DNA of 64,000 nt, taken from Alphaproteobacteria bacterium. Its GTDB lineage: Bacteria > Pseudomonadota > Alphaproteobacteria > Caulobacterales > Maricaulaceae. The translations under genes were made by a program, and so were the position numbers. The stretch lies in assembly GCA_016124665.1 (NCBI GenBank), contig WGNH01000008.1, forward strand, positions 1-64,000, read 5' to 3'. Positions 53,199-61,492 of this stretch are shown piece by piece. Every line of letters begins with the position of its first letter. The stretch's first letter is position 1. The notes under the pieces were generated by a model. That model ran no database searches and was not told the DNA's origin. It was given only the letters and a program-made list of their open reading frames with translations.

Positions 53199-55772
53199 AT
53201 GAGCGACCTTGTCCTGCCTTCGCGGTTTGCCCGCTGGTTTGCGGCGCGCGGCTGGCAGGCCCGGCCGCATCAGCTGGAGATGATCGAGGCCGCCGGCAAG
53301 GGTGAGGATGCGCTGCTCATTGCGCCCACCGGGGGCGGCAAGACACTTGGCGGCTTTCTGCCCAGCCTGATTGATCTGGCGGATGTGGCGGGCGGCGGTC
53401 CGAAACGCCCGCATCGCCTGCACACGCTCTATATCTCGCCGCTCAAGGCGCTGTCCGTGGATGTCGCCCGCAATCTGATGACGCCCGTGGCGGAGATGGC
53501 GCTGGATATCCTGATCGAGACGCGCACGGGCGACACGCCGGTCTCCAAGCGCCAGCGCCAGCGCGACAGGCCGCCCGACATCCTGTTGACCACGCCGGAA
53601 CAGCTGGCGCTGTTTTGCGCCTCGCCCAATGCGCGGGCCTTTTTCGGTGACCTCGAACGCATTATCATCGACGAAATTCACGCCCTCGCGCCGCAAAAGC
53701 GTGGAGACCTCCTGTCGCTGGGTCTGGCCACGCTGGCACAATGGGCCCCCGGGGCCAGCCGCGCCGGGCTGTCGGCGACGGTGTCAGACGAAGGCGGGCT
53801 GGCGCGCTGGCTGACGCCGCAAGGTGAGACACCGGCTTTTGCCCGGATTGTGCGCGGCAGCGAAGGACCGAAGCCACAGATCGACATTCTGTCCAGCACA
53901 GAACGCATTCCCTGGTCCGGGCATTCGGCACGGCACGCCATGGGCGAGGTCTATGCCGCGATCAAACAGGCGCGGCTGACCCTCGTCTTCGTGAATACGC
54001 GGGCACAGGCGGAAGCCACCTTCCAGGCGCTCTGGCGCTTGAATGAGGACGGGCTGGCGATAGCACTGCATCACGGCTCGCTGGCGGTGGAACAGCGCCG
54101 CAAGGTGGAAGCCGCCATGGCGTCCGGCCAGCTGAAAGCCGTGGTGTGCACCTCGACCCTCGATCTCGGCATTGACTGGGGCGATGTCGATCTGGTCATC
54201 CAGATGGGCGCGCCCAAGGGCTCGGCCCGGCTGATCCAGCGTCTGGGCCGGTCCAATCACCGGCTGGACGAACCCTCGCGGGCGCTACTCGCCCCGGCCA
54301 ACCGGTTCGAGCATCTGGAATGCGAGGCGGCGCGGGCAGCCGTTGCCGAAGGCGTTCTGGATGGTGAACCCTTGCGCGCCGGGGCGCTGGACGTGTTGGC
54401 CCAGCACATAACGGGCCGGGCGTGTGGGGAGGCGGTTTCCAGCGATGATCTTTTCGCCGAAGTGACGCAGGCCGCGCCCTATGCCGGCCTTGCCCGCAGC
54501 GAATTCGACCGGGTGCTGGAATTCTGCTCCACCGGTGGATATGCGCTGGATAATTACGAGCGCTTCCGGCGTCTGATCCGCAACCAGGACGGGCTCTGGC
54601 AGGCGCGCAATGCGCGTGTGGCCCAGCGGCACCGGATGAATGTCGGCACGATCATCGAAGCGGAGATGTTGAGGGTCGTGCTTTCCTCCCCCGTGAACGG
54701 GGGAGGGGGACCACGAAGTGGTGGAGGGGGGACGCCCCCCTCGTCGCTTCCCCGCCTACGCGAGGACAAGCCGCGCACTCCCCCCGCAAGCGGGGGGAGA
54801 AAGACCATGCGGCGCTGGGGCCGTTCACTGGGTGAGGTCGAGGAATGGTTCCTCGAACAATTGGTGCCGGGCGATACTTTCGTCTTTGCCGGGCAGATCC
54901 TGGAATTCCAGGGCATATCGGAAAACGCAGCACTGGTGACGCGATCATCTGACAGCGAGCCGAAAGTGCCGTCCTATAATGGCGGCAAGTTTCCGCTCTC
55001 CACCTATCTGGCCAAGCGTGTGCGCGAGATCGCGCATGACCCGGCGCAATGGTCCGTCCTGCCGGATCAGGTGCGCGACTGGCTGACGCTGCAGCAGGAA
55101 AAATCGCGCCTGCCGCAGCCTGATGACCTGCTGGTCGAGACTTTCCCGCGCGGCGGCAAGCATTATCTGGTCTGCTATCCGTTCGAGGGCCGTCTGGCGC
55201 ACCAGTCTCTGGGCATGTTGCTGACCCGCCGGCTGGAGCGCCTGCGGATGCGGCCGGCCGGTTTTGTTGCCAATGAATATGCGCTGGCTGTCTGGGGGCT
55301 GCGTGATCTGGCAGGCGTTGATATGGACGCGCTGTTTTCAGAAGACATGCTGGGCGATGATCTCGATGCCTGGCTGGCGGAAAGCCCGCTGATGAAGCGG
55401 ACCTTCCGGCAATGCGCGGTGATTTCCGGCCTGATCGAGCGGCGGTTTCCGGGCCATGAAAAGACCAGCCGGCAGGTCACCTTCTCCGCCGATCTGATCT
55501 ATGATGTGCTGCGCGAGCACGATCCGGAGCATATCCTGCTGCAGGCGGCGTGGCGCGATGCGGCCACGGGGCTGCTGGACATTCGCCGTCTGGGCGAGGC
55601 GCTGAAGCGCGTGAAGGGGAATATCCATTCTATCAACCTCCCGCGGGTCTCGCCGCTGGCGGTGCCGGTCCTGCTCGAAATCGGGCGCGAACCAATTTAT
55701 GGCGAGGCGCAGGAAAGCCTTCTGGCGGATGCCGCCGATGATCTGGTGAAGGACGCAATGGCGAATGGCTGA
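53199..55772 (+). CDS. Ligase-associated DNA DEXH-box helicase (Lhr type) with in-frame repeat insertion
   Basis: An 857-residue helicase with Walker A APTGGGKT at residues 42-49, DEIH at 158-161, motif III SATVSD, and the later motifs TSTLDLGIDWGDVDLVIQMG and QRLGRSNHR. It belongs to the Lhr family encoded beside PdeM and an ATP-dependent ligase in DNA repair. Residues 495-536 (from SSPVNGGGGPRSGGGG to ASGGRKT) are encoded by repeat copy D, inserted in frame between GTIIEAEMLRVV and MRRWGRSLGEVEEW; the insert has no counterpart in the family as I know it. ATG 53199 lacks a strong ribosome site but begins the conserved N-terminus. Confidence 0.93.
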   Translation: MSDLVLPSRFARWFAARGWQARPHQLEMIEAAGKGEDALLIAPTGGGKTLGGFLPSLIDLADVAGGGPKRPHRLHTLYISPLKALSVDVARNLMTPVAEMALDILIETRTGDTPVSKRQRQRDRPPDILLTTPEQLALFCASPNARAFFGDLERIIIDEIHALAPQKRGDLLSLGLATLAQWAPGASRAGLSATVSDEGGLARWLTPQGETPAFARIVRGSEGPKPQIDILSSTERIPWSGHSARHAMGEVYAAIKQARLTLVFVNTRAQAEATFQALWRLNEDGLAIALHHGSLAVEQRRKVEAAMASGQLKAVVCTSTLDLGIDWGDVDLVIQMGAPKGSARLIQRLGRSNHRLDEPSRALLAPANRFEHLECEAARAAVAEGVLDGEPLRAGALDVLAQHITGRACGEAVSSDDLFAEVTQAAPYAGLARSEFDRVLEFCSTGGYALDNYERFRRLIRNQDGLWQARNARVAQRHRMNVGTIIEAEMLRVVLSSPVNGGGGPRSGGGGTPPSSLPRLREDKPRTPPASGGRKTMRRWGRSLGEVEEWFLEQLVPGDTFVFAGQILEFQGISENAALVTRSSDSEPKVPSYNGGKFPLSTYLAKRVREIAHDPAQWSVLPDQVRDWLTLQQEKSRLPQPDDLLVETFPRGGKHYLVCYPFEGRLAHQSLGMLLTRRLERLRMRPAGFVANEYALAVWGLRDLAGVDMDALFSEDMLGDDLDAWLAESPLMKRTFRQCAVISGLIERRFPGHEKTSRQVTFSADLIYDVLREHDPEHILLQAAWRDAATGLLDIRRLGEALKRVKGNIHSINLPRVSPLAVPVLLEIGREPIYGEAQESLLADAADDLVKDAMANG
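54681..54805 (+). repeat. Interspersed palindromic repeat, in-frame copy D inside the helicase gene
   Basis: The 125 bases show the repeat blocks in order: CTTTCCTCCCCCGTGAACGG with GGGGGAG arm, GGAGGGGGGACGCCCCCCTCG, CGCGAGGACAAGCCG, CACTCC, and CCCCCGCAAGCGGGGGG ending AGAAAGA. The central blocks are shorter than in copies B and C. It starts exactly at codon 495 of the helicase and its length keeps the frame. Confidence 0.8.
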
Positions 55773-56460
55773 GGCCGCGAAGAAAATCGAAGAGCCGGTT
55801 TGCCGCGTCAATGGCGTAACGGTCGTGCCGCATCTATCCGGCGCACTGTATGTGCCGGAATTTTCCGCGCTGCTGGTCGCCGATCTGCACCTCGAAAAAG
55901 GCTCGGCCTTTGCCGCCGGGGGCCAGCTCCTGCCGCCCTATGATACGCGGAAAACGATTGCGCGCCTGTCTGAAGCGATTACCGCCTGCGGCGCGCAAAC
56001 CGTCATCGCGCTGGGCGACAGTTTTCATGACCGGGATGCGGATCATCGTATTCATGACGAGGATGCGGAGACGCTGGCCGGGCTCGTCCGGTCTGTGGCC
56101 GACTGGATCTGGATCGAGGGCAATCACGATCCGGAGCCGCCGGCGCGTTTCGGTGGGCGCACCGTGCCGGAGCTGGCGCTGGGCGGGCTGATGCTGCGGC
56201 ATGAACCGTCAGCGGAAGATGCGCCGGGCGAGATTTGCGGGCACCTTCATCCCGCGGCGAAAGTCGCCGGGCGGGGACGGCGCCTGCGCTGTTTTGCGAC
56301 CGATGGCACGCGCATGATCCTGCCGGCCTTCGGGGCCTATGCCGGCGGGCTTTCGGTGCGGGATGCCGCGATCCTGTCGGTCTTCGGGCGCTGCCCGGAT
56401 GCCTGGGTCCTGGGCCGCGATGCCGTCTATCCGATCCCGGCAAAACGCATTTCCGGCTAG
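55765..56460 (+). CDS. pdeM: Ligase-associated DNA damage response endonuclease PdeM
   Basis: A 231-residue metallophosphoesterase with ADLHLEKG (DxH), GDSFHDRD, GNHDPE and GHLHPAAK, the full metal-binding set of the PdeM family, which works in DNA repair with the helicase and a ligase. It overlaps the helicase gene by eight bases. Its 3' end (DAVYPIPAKRISG and stop, 56419-56460) is repeated with synonymous changes at 59267-59308. Confidence 0.95.
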   Translation: MAEAAKKIEEPVCRVNGVTVVPHLSGALYVPEFSALLVADLHLEKGSAFAAGGQLLPPYDTRKTIARLSEAITACGAQTVIALGDSFHDRDADHRIHDEDAETLAGLVRSVADWIWIEGNHDPEPPARFGGRTVPELALGGLMLRHEPSAEDAPGEICGHLHPAAKVAGRGRRLRCFATDGTRMILPAFGAYAGGLSVRDAAILSVFGRCPDAWVLGRDAVYPIPAKRISG

Positions 56461-56569
56461 ATCATAAGCTCATAAACGGCATTCGTTTTGGGCGAAGCCC
56501 GGTTCAATTTCCCAGGGCCGCAGGCATGGGTAGATCCTTCAGCCTTTCGCGCCCTCCGCTTTCGTGCAT

Positions 56570-57610
56570 TCAGTCGGCACCCGTACTGGATTCCGGACCG
56601 CCCGGGACGCTGAGAGCAAATGTTTCAGCTGTGTAAATCGGGAACACCAAAAACCGGTTCTGGTTCAACGCAAACATCCCGGGATGGTCGATGGGTGCGC
56701 AGCTTGCCTCGCCGCCGGCCGGGCAACGCTCCAATGCGACAATGGCGTCGCGCGGCACCCTCATACGGTAGAAAATATACTGGCCGCTGCCGTTGTCCGG
56801 CCCTTCGCTTTCGTCACTTGTTTGATGACCCACACGCCAGCGATCTGCCAGGCCTGCCGCCGGTATCAAATCATCTGTGCTCAGCTGAGGCCCGGCTGGT
56901 TCATTCAACCACCGGATCACAGCCCAGATGTTTTCTGCTTCGCTGATATTCCGGTAGGAATACAAGTTGTCATCACTGCACGAGGAAATGTCTGTTGCCG
57001 CTTCCGGGACACCGGTTGAGCAACCGGCCTGATAGACCGGGACGCTTTGCCCAACCAATACGCGGCAATCCCCGGCATCAGAGCCATTACCCATCTCATC
57101 TATCAGGCAGAAATCCCGCGCAGGCAGTTTTGTGACTATGTGCCGGACAATATGTGACCCGGTGTCAGCGGAAAGGTTCGGTGGGGTTTCTGTCATTCGG
57201 GTTGCGGCCAGGGATCGAGGCGTTTCTTCCACCGGTTCGCCTGTCAATCCCGTTCGGAAGTCGATATCGAATGAAGCTATTTCAGCCGCGTTCAGTTGAG
57301 CGGATTCAGAGCCGAAGCTGAGCAGGCCGTTATTGACCGTAATGCTGATCTGATCACTGGTCCCCGGATGATGCTGAGGGTTGATCCGGTATTGATGAGA
57401 CGTGTCAGCAACGGCTGTTTCAGTGATAGTCAGCGTCCCCTGTTCCCCCGGTATGGACGGCGTGAAAATGATGTCGAACCGGCTTTGCGGCAAATAGTAT
57501 AATCCGGAGGCACTGCATTCTGCGCCGGTACATCCCCTGGAAGATATTCCGGCAGTGGTGCACGCGACCAGAAGAAAGCCAACAGACAGGACCGGGATCA
57601 GGCGCGCCAT
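56570..57610 (-). CDS. Lipoprotein of unknown function
   Basis: A 346-residue lipoprotein (LIPVLSVGFLLVACTTAG, lipobox LVAC). The mature part has a Cys-rich start (GCTGAECSASG), beta-type segments (GTLTITETAVADTSHQY, DQISITVNNGLLSFGS) and further cysteines (CSTGVPEAATDISSCSDD), suggesting disulfides in an extracytoplasmic domain. The end is Gly/Pro/Asp-rich. No family recognised. It lies inside the small island bounded by the two pdeM 3' ends. Confidence 0.82.
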   Translation of the reverse strand: MARLIPVLSVGFLLVACTTAGISSRGCTGAECSASGLYYLPQSRFDIIFTPSIPGEQGTLTITETAVADTSHQYRINPQHHPGTSDQISITVNNGLLSFGSESAQLNAAEIASFDIDFRTGLTGEPVEETPRSLAATRMTETPPNLSADTGSHIVRHIVTKLPARDFCLIDEMGNGSDAGDCRVLVGQSVPVYQAGCSTGVPEAATDISSCSDDNLYSYRNISEAENIWAVIRWLNEPAGPQLSTDDLIPAAGLADRWRVGHQTSDESEGPDNGSGQYIFYRMRVPRDAIVALERCPAGGEASCAPIDHPGMFALNQNRFLVFPIYTAETFALSVPGGPESSTGAD

Positions 57611-57929
57611 GCTTCATTCTCCCGCAGCACGATGGACAATCAGCCATACGATTATAAATTGCTATCGTCCACTCACCGCCTTTTGAGCGCACTCACGGGA
57701 TTGAGGCAACCAGATCGCGCGCAATTTGCCATATTCAAGAGACCCCATCAGGTTGCCTTGCGACGCGCCCTGAAAAGCCTGCTGAAAACCATCCCGCCCG
57801 CGTCAAAATCTTGGCTCTCCAGTGCGATCCGGACGGCAATCAAGGAATATAAAGCGCATATTCCTTATAACTGAGGTTGCATGTTATTGGTGACCTGAAC
57901 GAGAATGCGGCTTTATTGTGGAGGAATGT
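57611..57929. other. Divergent promoter region of the island genes
   Basis: The 319 bases between the lipoprotein and ChaN-like genes hold no recognisable gene. An 80-codon open frame at 57632-57874 lacks a ribosome site and family features. AT-rich runs near 57845-57900 probably contain the promoter of the plus-strand gene; no operator dyad was evident. Confidence 0.3.
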
Positions 57930-59243
57930 ATGCGCAACATTTTAACCGGGATTATTTGCGGGCTCTGGTGTTCAAGCTTCTCTCCCGCCGCAGCTCAGGA
58001 AGACGAAACGGCGTCATCTGAGCAACAGGCTCAGGCGGCCATCGAGACCATACAGGCGGCGTTAGATACGGCCAATTCAGGCCGCTATCTTGAAGCGCTG
58101 CACATGCTTGAATCCGCGCAAGACGTTCCCGACGCATTTGTTGCCAGCTTCACCCAAGGAGTGGGAACCTATCGTGCCTTTGTGGGCGATGAAACCGGTG
58201 CCATCGATGCATTTCGTCTTCTTGGATATAGCGAAGAGGAGTTCGACCCCGAAATCCTGATGCACCCACTGGAAGCCCGGAATGCCATTGACACAATCAG
58301 AGCGGCAGCCACCGGGCACCGTGTCGTCATGATCAATGAGGCGCACAATGTGTCGCGAAACCGGGCCTTCACCACTGAATTGATTAGCGCGCTACATGAG
58401 GACGGGTTCACGATCTTTGCTGCAGAGGGGTTTCATCCTGAAACAGCATCTCAAATGGCAGAGTTTGGATATCCGCAACACGGAATGAGCGCTTACATTC
58501 AGGACCCATTTTTTGCGGGAATGATGAGAGAGGCTCATCGGCTTGGCATGACGCTGGCCTATTATGAGGAGCAACCAGATCAATCCTGCCTGCCCGAGTG
58601 CTCTGTGACAGAGCGCGCGCGCGGAAGAGAGCTCAATCAGGCCCGAAATCTGGCGGCAGTCGTTGAAGAAAATCCGGATGCCCGCATCATTGTTCATGTC
58701 GGATATGCTCATCTCGCCGAGACGGAAAACGATGATAGCACTCGCTTATTAATGGGCGCTCATTTTGCCCGGCTGACCGGTCTCGACCCTCTGACAATTG
58801 ATCAATTCCGGGGCACGTCGCGCGTCATGCCATCGCATGATCAGGAAATGGCATTCCTGTCAGAAAATTATCCCGTCACTGAGCCGACAATCTACTTTGA
58901 GGCAAATGGCGCCCCCTATAAGTTGGCCGATTACGCTGATCTCACTGTCATTCATCCAACGCTTCCCGATATCTATGGACGCCCCGGCTGGATCGGCATG
59001 AACGGGTACAGGCACCCTTATCAAATCAGTTCGTCGGAGTTGCCGGAGGTTCGCCCCATAGTCTTGATGGCGCATGTGGAAAGCGAGCCTGATGAAGCCA
59101 TTCCGATAGATCAATTGATCGTCGAAGAAGCGGACACTGGACCGACCACGTTGATGCTGCCTTTCGGTCGCTACAGACTCTCTGCCCAACAGCTGGATGG
59201 TCCCGATATCGAACTCGGAATGATTGAGGTCGCATCTGAATGA
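57930..59243 (+). CDS. Exported ChaN/EreA-superfamily-like protein
   Basis: A 437-residue protein with a signal peptide (LTGIICGLWCSSFSPAAA) and a helical N-terminal region. The core, RVVMINEAHNVSRNRAFTTELISALHEDG followed by IFAAEGFHPE and later IIVHVGYAHLAE, matches the pattern of the TraB/ChaN/erythromycin-esterase-like superfamily, where E and H residues bind metal or heme. It may hydrolyse a small molecule or bind heme outside the cytoplasm. ATG 57930 has GGAGG six bases upstream. It is the main cargo of the small island. Confidence 0.85.
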   Translation: MRNILTGIICGLWCSSFSPAAAQEDETASSEQQAQAAIETIQAALDTANSGRYLEALHMLESAQDVPDAFVASFTQGVGTYRAFVGDETGAIDAFRLLGYSEEEFDPEILMHPLEARNAIDTIRAAATGHRVVMINEAHNVSRNRAFTTELISALHEDGFTIFAAEGFHPETASQMAEFGYPQHGMSAYIQDPFFAGMMREAHRLGMTLAYYEEQPDQSCLPECSVTERARGRELNQARNLAAVVEENPDARIIVHVGYAHLAETENDDSTRLLMGAHFARLTGLDPLTIDQFRGTSRVMPSHDQEMAFLSENYPVTEPTIYFEANGAPYKLADYADLTVIHPTLPDIYGRPGWIGMNGYRHPYQISSSELPEVRPIVLMAHVESEPDEAIPIDQLIVEEADTGPTTLMLPFGRYRLSAQQLDGPDIELGMIEVASE

Positions 59244-59266
59244 CCAGATCAAATCTAAATATTATT

Positions 59267-59308
59267 GATGCCGTCTATCCGATCCCGGCGAAGCGAATTG
59301 CGGGTTAG
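59267..59308 (+). repeat. Second copy of the pdeM 3' end
   Basis: The 42 bases match the last 42 bases of pdeM (56419-56460) at 36 positions; the first 23 are identical and the rest differ mainly at synonymous sites. It encodes DAVYPIPAKRIAG and a stop but is not attached to a gene. It abuts the convergent DUF3429 gene with a four-base stop overlap, the normal compact arrangement, so it may be the original pdeM end. Confidence 0.85.
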
Positions 59309-59748
59309 ATAAGCATGGCGGAGAGCAGGCTGAGCACGGCGCCTGCCGTCAGAAGAATCCGCAGCGGCAGATACCATTTCGGGAAAAACCCGCTGCGGAT
59401 GGCGGTCATGTCCCACAATAGCTGAAGCAGAAATGCCGCCGTGAGCACGCCATACGCGGTGGCCGGGTGTCCCGATGTATACACCAGGATAGCGGTCCAG
59501 CCGGCCAATGGCGGTGCCATGGCAATTGTCAGAACCACCCCGTTGGGGGACTGCTGCTGGCGCGAAATCTCGGCTCCCCAGTGCGCCCCGCCCAGAAAGG
59601 ACAGGATGGCGGCGCCATAGCCGATCAGTGCCAGATTGGTTGCGTCCAGCGACACGCCGAATCCGAGCACATGCAACAGCGCAAAAAAGAAGAAGGGTAC
59701 CAGCCCGGCCATGCCGAGGGTGAAAGGCCAGACTCTGTGAGATGTCAT
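59305..59748 (-). CDS. DUF3429 domain-containing membrane protein
   Basis: A 147-residue, four-to-five-helix membrane protein with GYGAAILSFLGGAHWGAEI, the DUF3429 hallmark, and AMAPPLAGWTAIL. Function unknown. It was probably next to pdeM before the island was inserted. Confidence 0.93.
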   Translation of the reverse strand: MTSHRVWPFTLGMAGLVPFFFFALLHVLGFGVSLDATNLALIGYGAAILSFLGGAHWGAEISRQQQSPNGVVLTIAMAPPLAGWTAILVYTSGHPATAYGVLTAAFLLQLLWDMTAIRSGFFPKWYLPLRILLTAGAVLSLLSAMLI

Positions 59749-59750
59749 AT

Positions 59751-60548
59751 CTATCTCCGGCTGAAGATGGCGGCGGCGCTCCAGCCGAACAACAGGGCAA
59801 GAGCGACGGCGACGAGACCATACAGCCAGCCATGAGTGTGGGCAAAATTGTAGATGATGCGTTCCAGTCCGGCTTTTCGCACTTCCAGCGTGACCGTGCC
59901 GGCGGCCACGGCATTGCCGTTGCGGAAAAGATAGACATCGGCCTCGTAATCGCCGACCGGCGTGGCCGGGGGCAGGGCGACATTGGCGCGAAACAGCCCG
60001 CCCTCCAGCATCTGGACGCCGGTCGTGGTTTCCGCGAACAGGGCATCGCGCCGCCGGTTGCGGCTGATGGCATCGCGGTATTCGATGATGTCCTCGCCGA
60101 TCTCGCTGACCGTGACCTCGACACCGAGCCGGATTTCGGTGCGCTCGGATTCCGGCGCTGACAGGCGCAGATGCTGCAGGCCGATGCCTTCCCGCCGCAG
60201 GGCGGAGAAACCGCCCACATCGGACAGGGGCCGGGTCGAGGCGACGGAATAATAGCTCGGCACATCCTCGAAGCGGACCGGTGCGCGGTTTATCCAGATG
60301 CCGAATGTCCGCTCCTTGCGCATGACCCGCAGATCGGCTTCGGGGCCGCGCACGACGATGACCAGATCATCCTCCGCCTGCATGTTTGTCACCGCCCCGA
60401 AGAGGATGATTTCCGCGCCGGCAAAATCGGAACGGATTTCCACCACTTCCTGGCTCAGCGCGGCAACGACCCTTGGCGTGCTCTGCGGTTCGATATCCAT
60501 CGCAGGCTGGCCTTGCAGGAGGATGGCGGCGGCGAGTGCGGTGATCAA
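59751..60548 (-). CDS. TIGR02186 family protein
   Basis: A 265-residue exported protein with a signal peptide (LAAAILLQGQPAM), a beta-rich periplasmic domain (VVEIRSDFAGAEIILFGAV; GIWINRAPVRFEDVPSYY) and one C-terminal helix (WLYGLVAVALALLFGW), the layout of TIGR02186 proteins encoded beside TauE/SafE permeases. It overlaps the permease gene by four bases. Its role in sulfur-compound export is suggested only by this pairing. Confidence 0.92.
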   Translation of the reverse strand: MITALAAAILLQGQPAMDIEPQSTPRVVAALSQEVVEIRSDFAGAEIILFGAVTNMQAEDDLVIVVRGPEADLRVMRKERTFGIWINRAPVRFEDVPSYYSVASTRPLSDVGGFSALRREGIGLQHLRLSAPESERTEIRLGVEVTVSEIGEDIIEYRDAISRNRRRDALFAETTTGVQMLEGGLFRANVALPPATPVGDYEADVYLFRNGNAVAAGTVTLEVRKAGLERIIYNFAHTHGWLYGLVAVALALLFGWSAAAIFSRR

Positions 60549-61480
60549 TGTCCCCCCTCCCGGAGTGGCAGGATGGCGAACAGGTCGGCAGGCGTGGCGA
60601 CCAGATCCCAGCCCAGCTTGGTGCAGACGGCCAGCACCATCAGCGCCAGGGCAATGCGCAATTCCTCGGCCTTCACATGGCGGCCGGCGCGGGCGCCGAA
60701 CTGGGCGCCGACAACCCCGCCAACGATCAGCAGCAGGGCCAGGACGATGTCCACCGTCTGGTTCTGGGCGGATTGCAGGAAGGTGGTCAGCGCGGTGACA
60801 AACAGGATCTGGAAAAGTGATGTGCCGACCACGACACTGGTCGGCATACGCAGGATATAGATCATGGCCGGGACCATGATGAAGCCGCCGCCCACGCCCA
60901 TGATGGCAGCCAGCGTGCCGACGAAAAAGCCGATGATGATCGGCGGAATGACCGACAGGTAGAGTCCGGACGCCGGAAAACGGGTCTTGAAGGGCAGGCG
61001 GTCGATCAGACGGCGTTTGCGGCGTTTCGAGACCGGCTGGCTGGCATGCCGGGCGCGGTTGCGGCGCAGGACGGCACCGACACTCTCGATGAACATCAGA
61101 CCGCCAATGATGCCGAGAAAGCCGACATAGCAGAGCGAGATGATGAGATCGATCTGGCCGAGACTCCGCAAGAAGGCAAAGAGCTGGACCCCGAAAATGG
61201 AGCCCGAGGCCCCTCCCACCAGCAGGAGGAGGCCCATCTTGATGTCCAGCGTCTTGCGCCGCCAGTGCGCCAGTGCGCCGGAGGAAGAGGAGGCGACGAT
61301 CTGGTTGGCCTCGGTCGACACGGCGACGGCCGGCGGGATGCCGATAAACATCAGCAGCGGCGTCATCAGGAAGCCGCCGCCAACGCCGAACATGCCGGAC
61401 AGAAAGCCGATGCCGAGGCCAAGACCGAGCAGGAGGAAGATATTGACCGAAATTTCGGCGATCGGCAGGTAGATCTGCAT
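60545..61480 (-). CDS. Sulfite exporter TauE/SafE family protein
   Basis: A 311-residue permease with GFLSGMFGVGGGFLMTPLL near the start and IMGVGGGFIMVPAMIYIL in the second half, the TauE/SafE glycine-rich repeats. Compared with the protein at 12071 it has longer loops. It is translationally coupled to TIGR02186 and precedes nothing else on its strand. Confidence 0.93.
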   Translation of the reverse strand: MQIYLPIAEISVNIFLLLGLGLGIGFLSGMFGVGGGFLMTPLLMFIGIPPAVAVSTEANQIVASSSSGALAHWRRKTLDIKMGLLLLVGGASGSIFGVQLFAFLRSLGQIDLIISLCYVGFLGIIGGLMFIESVGAVLRRNRARHASQPVSKRRKRRLIDRLPFKTRFPASGLYLSVIPPIIIGFFVGTLAAIMGVGGGFIMVPAMIYILRMPTSVVVGTSLFQILFVTALTTFLQSAQNQTVDIVLALLLIVGGVVGAQFGARAGRHVKAEELRIALALMVLAVCTKLGWDLVATPADLFAILPLREGGH

Positions 61481-61492
61481 CGCCCGCCGCCC

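Noticed and set aside
57632-57874. 80-codon frame between the island genes
   Set aside because: No ribosome site, no recognisable features, and it occupies the expected divergent promoter region.
60545-61480. Possibility that this TauE permease and the one at 12071 belong to one transport system
   Set aside because: They are 48 kb apart, differ in loops, and only one is linked to TIGR02186; simple paralogy is enough.
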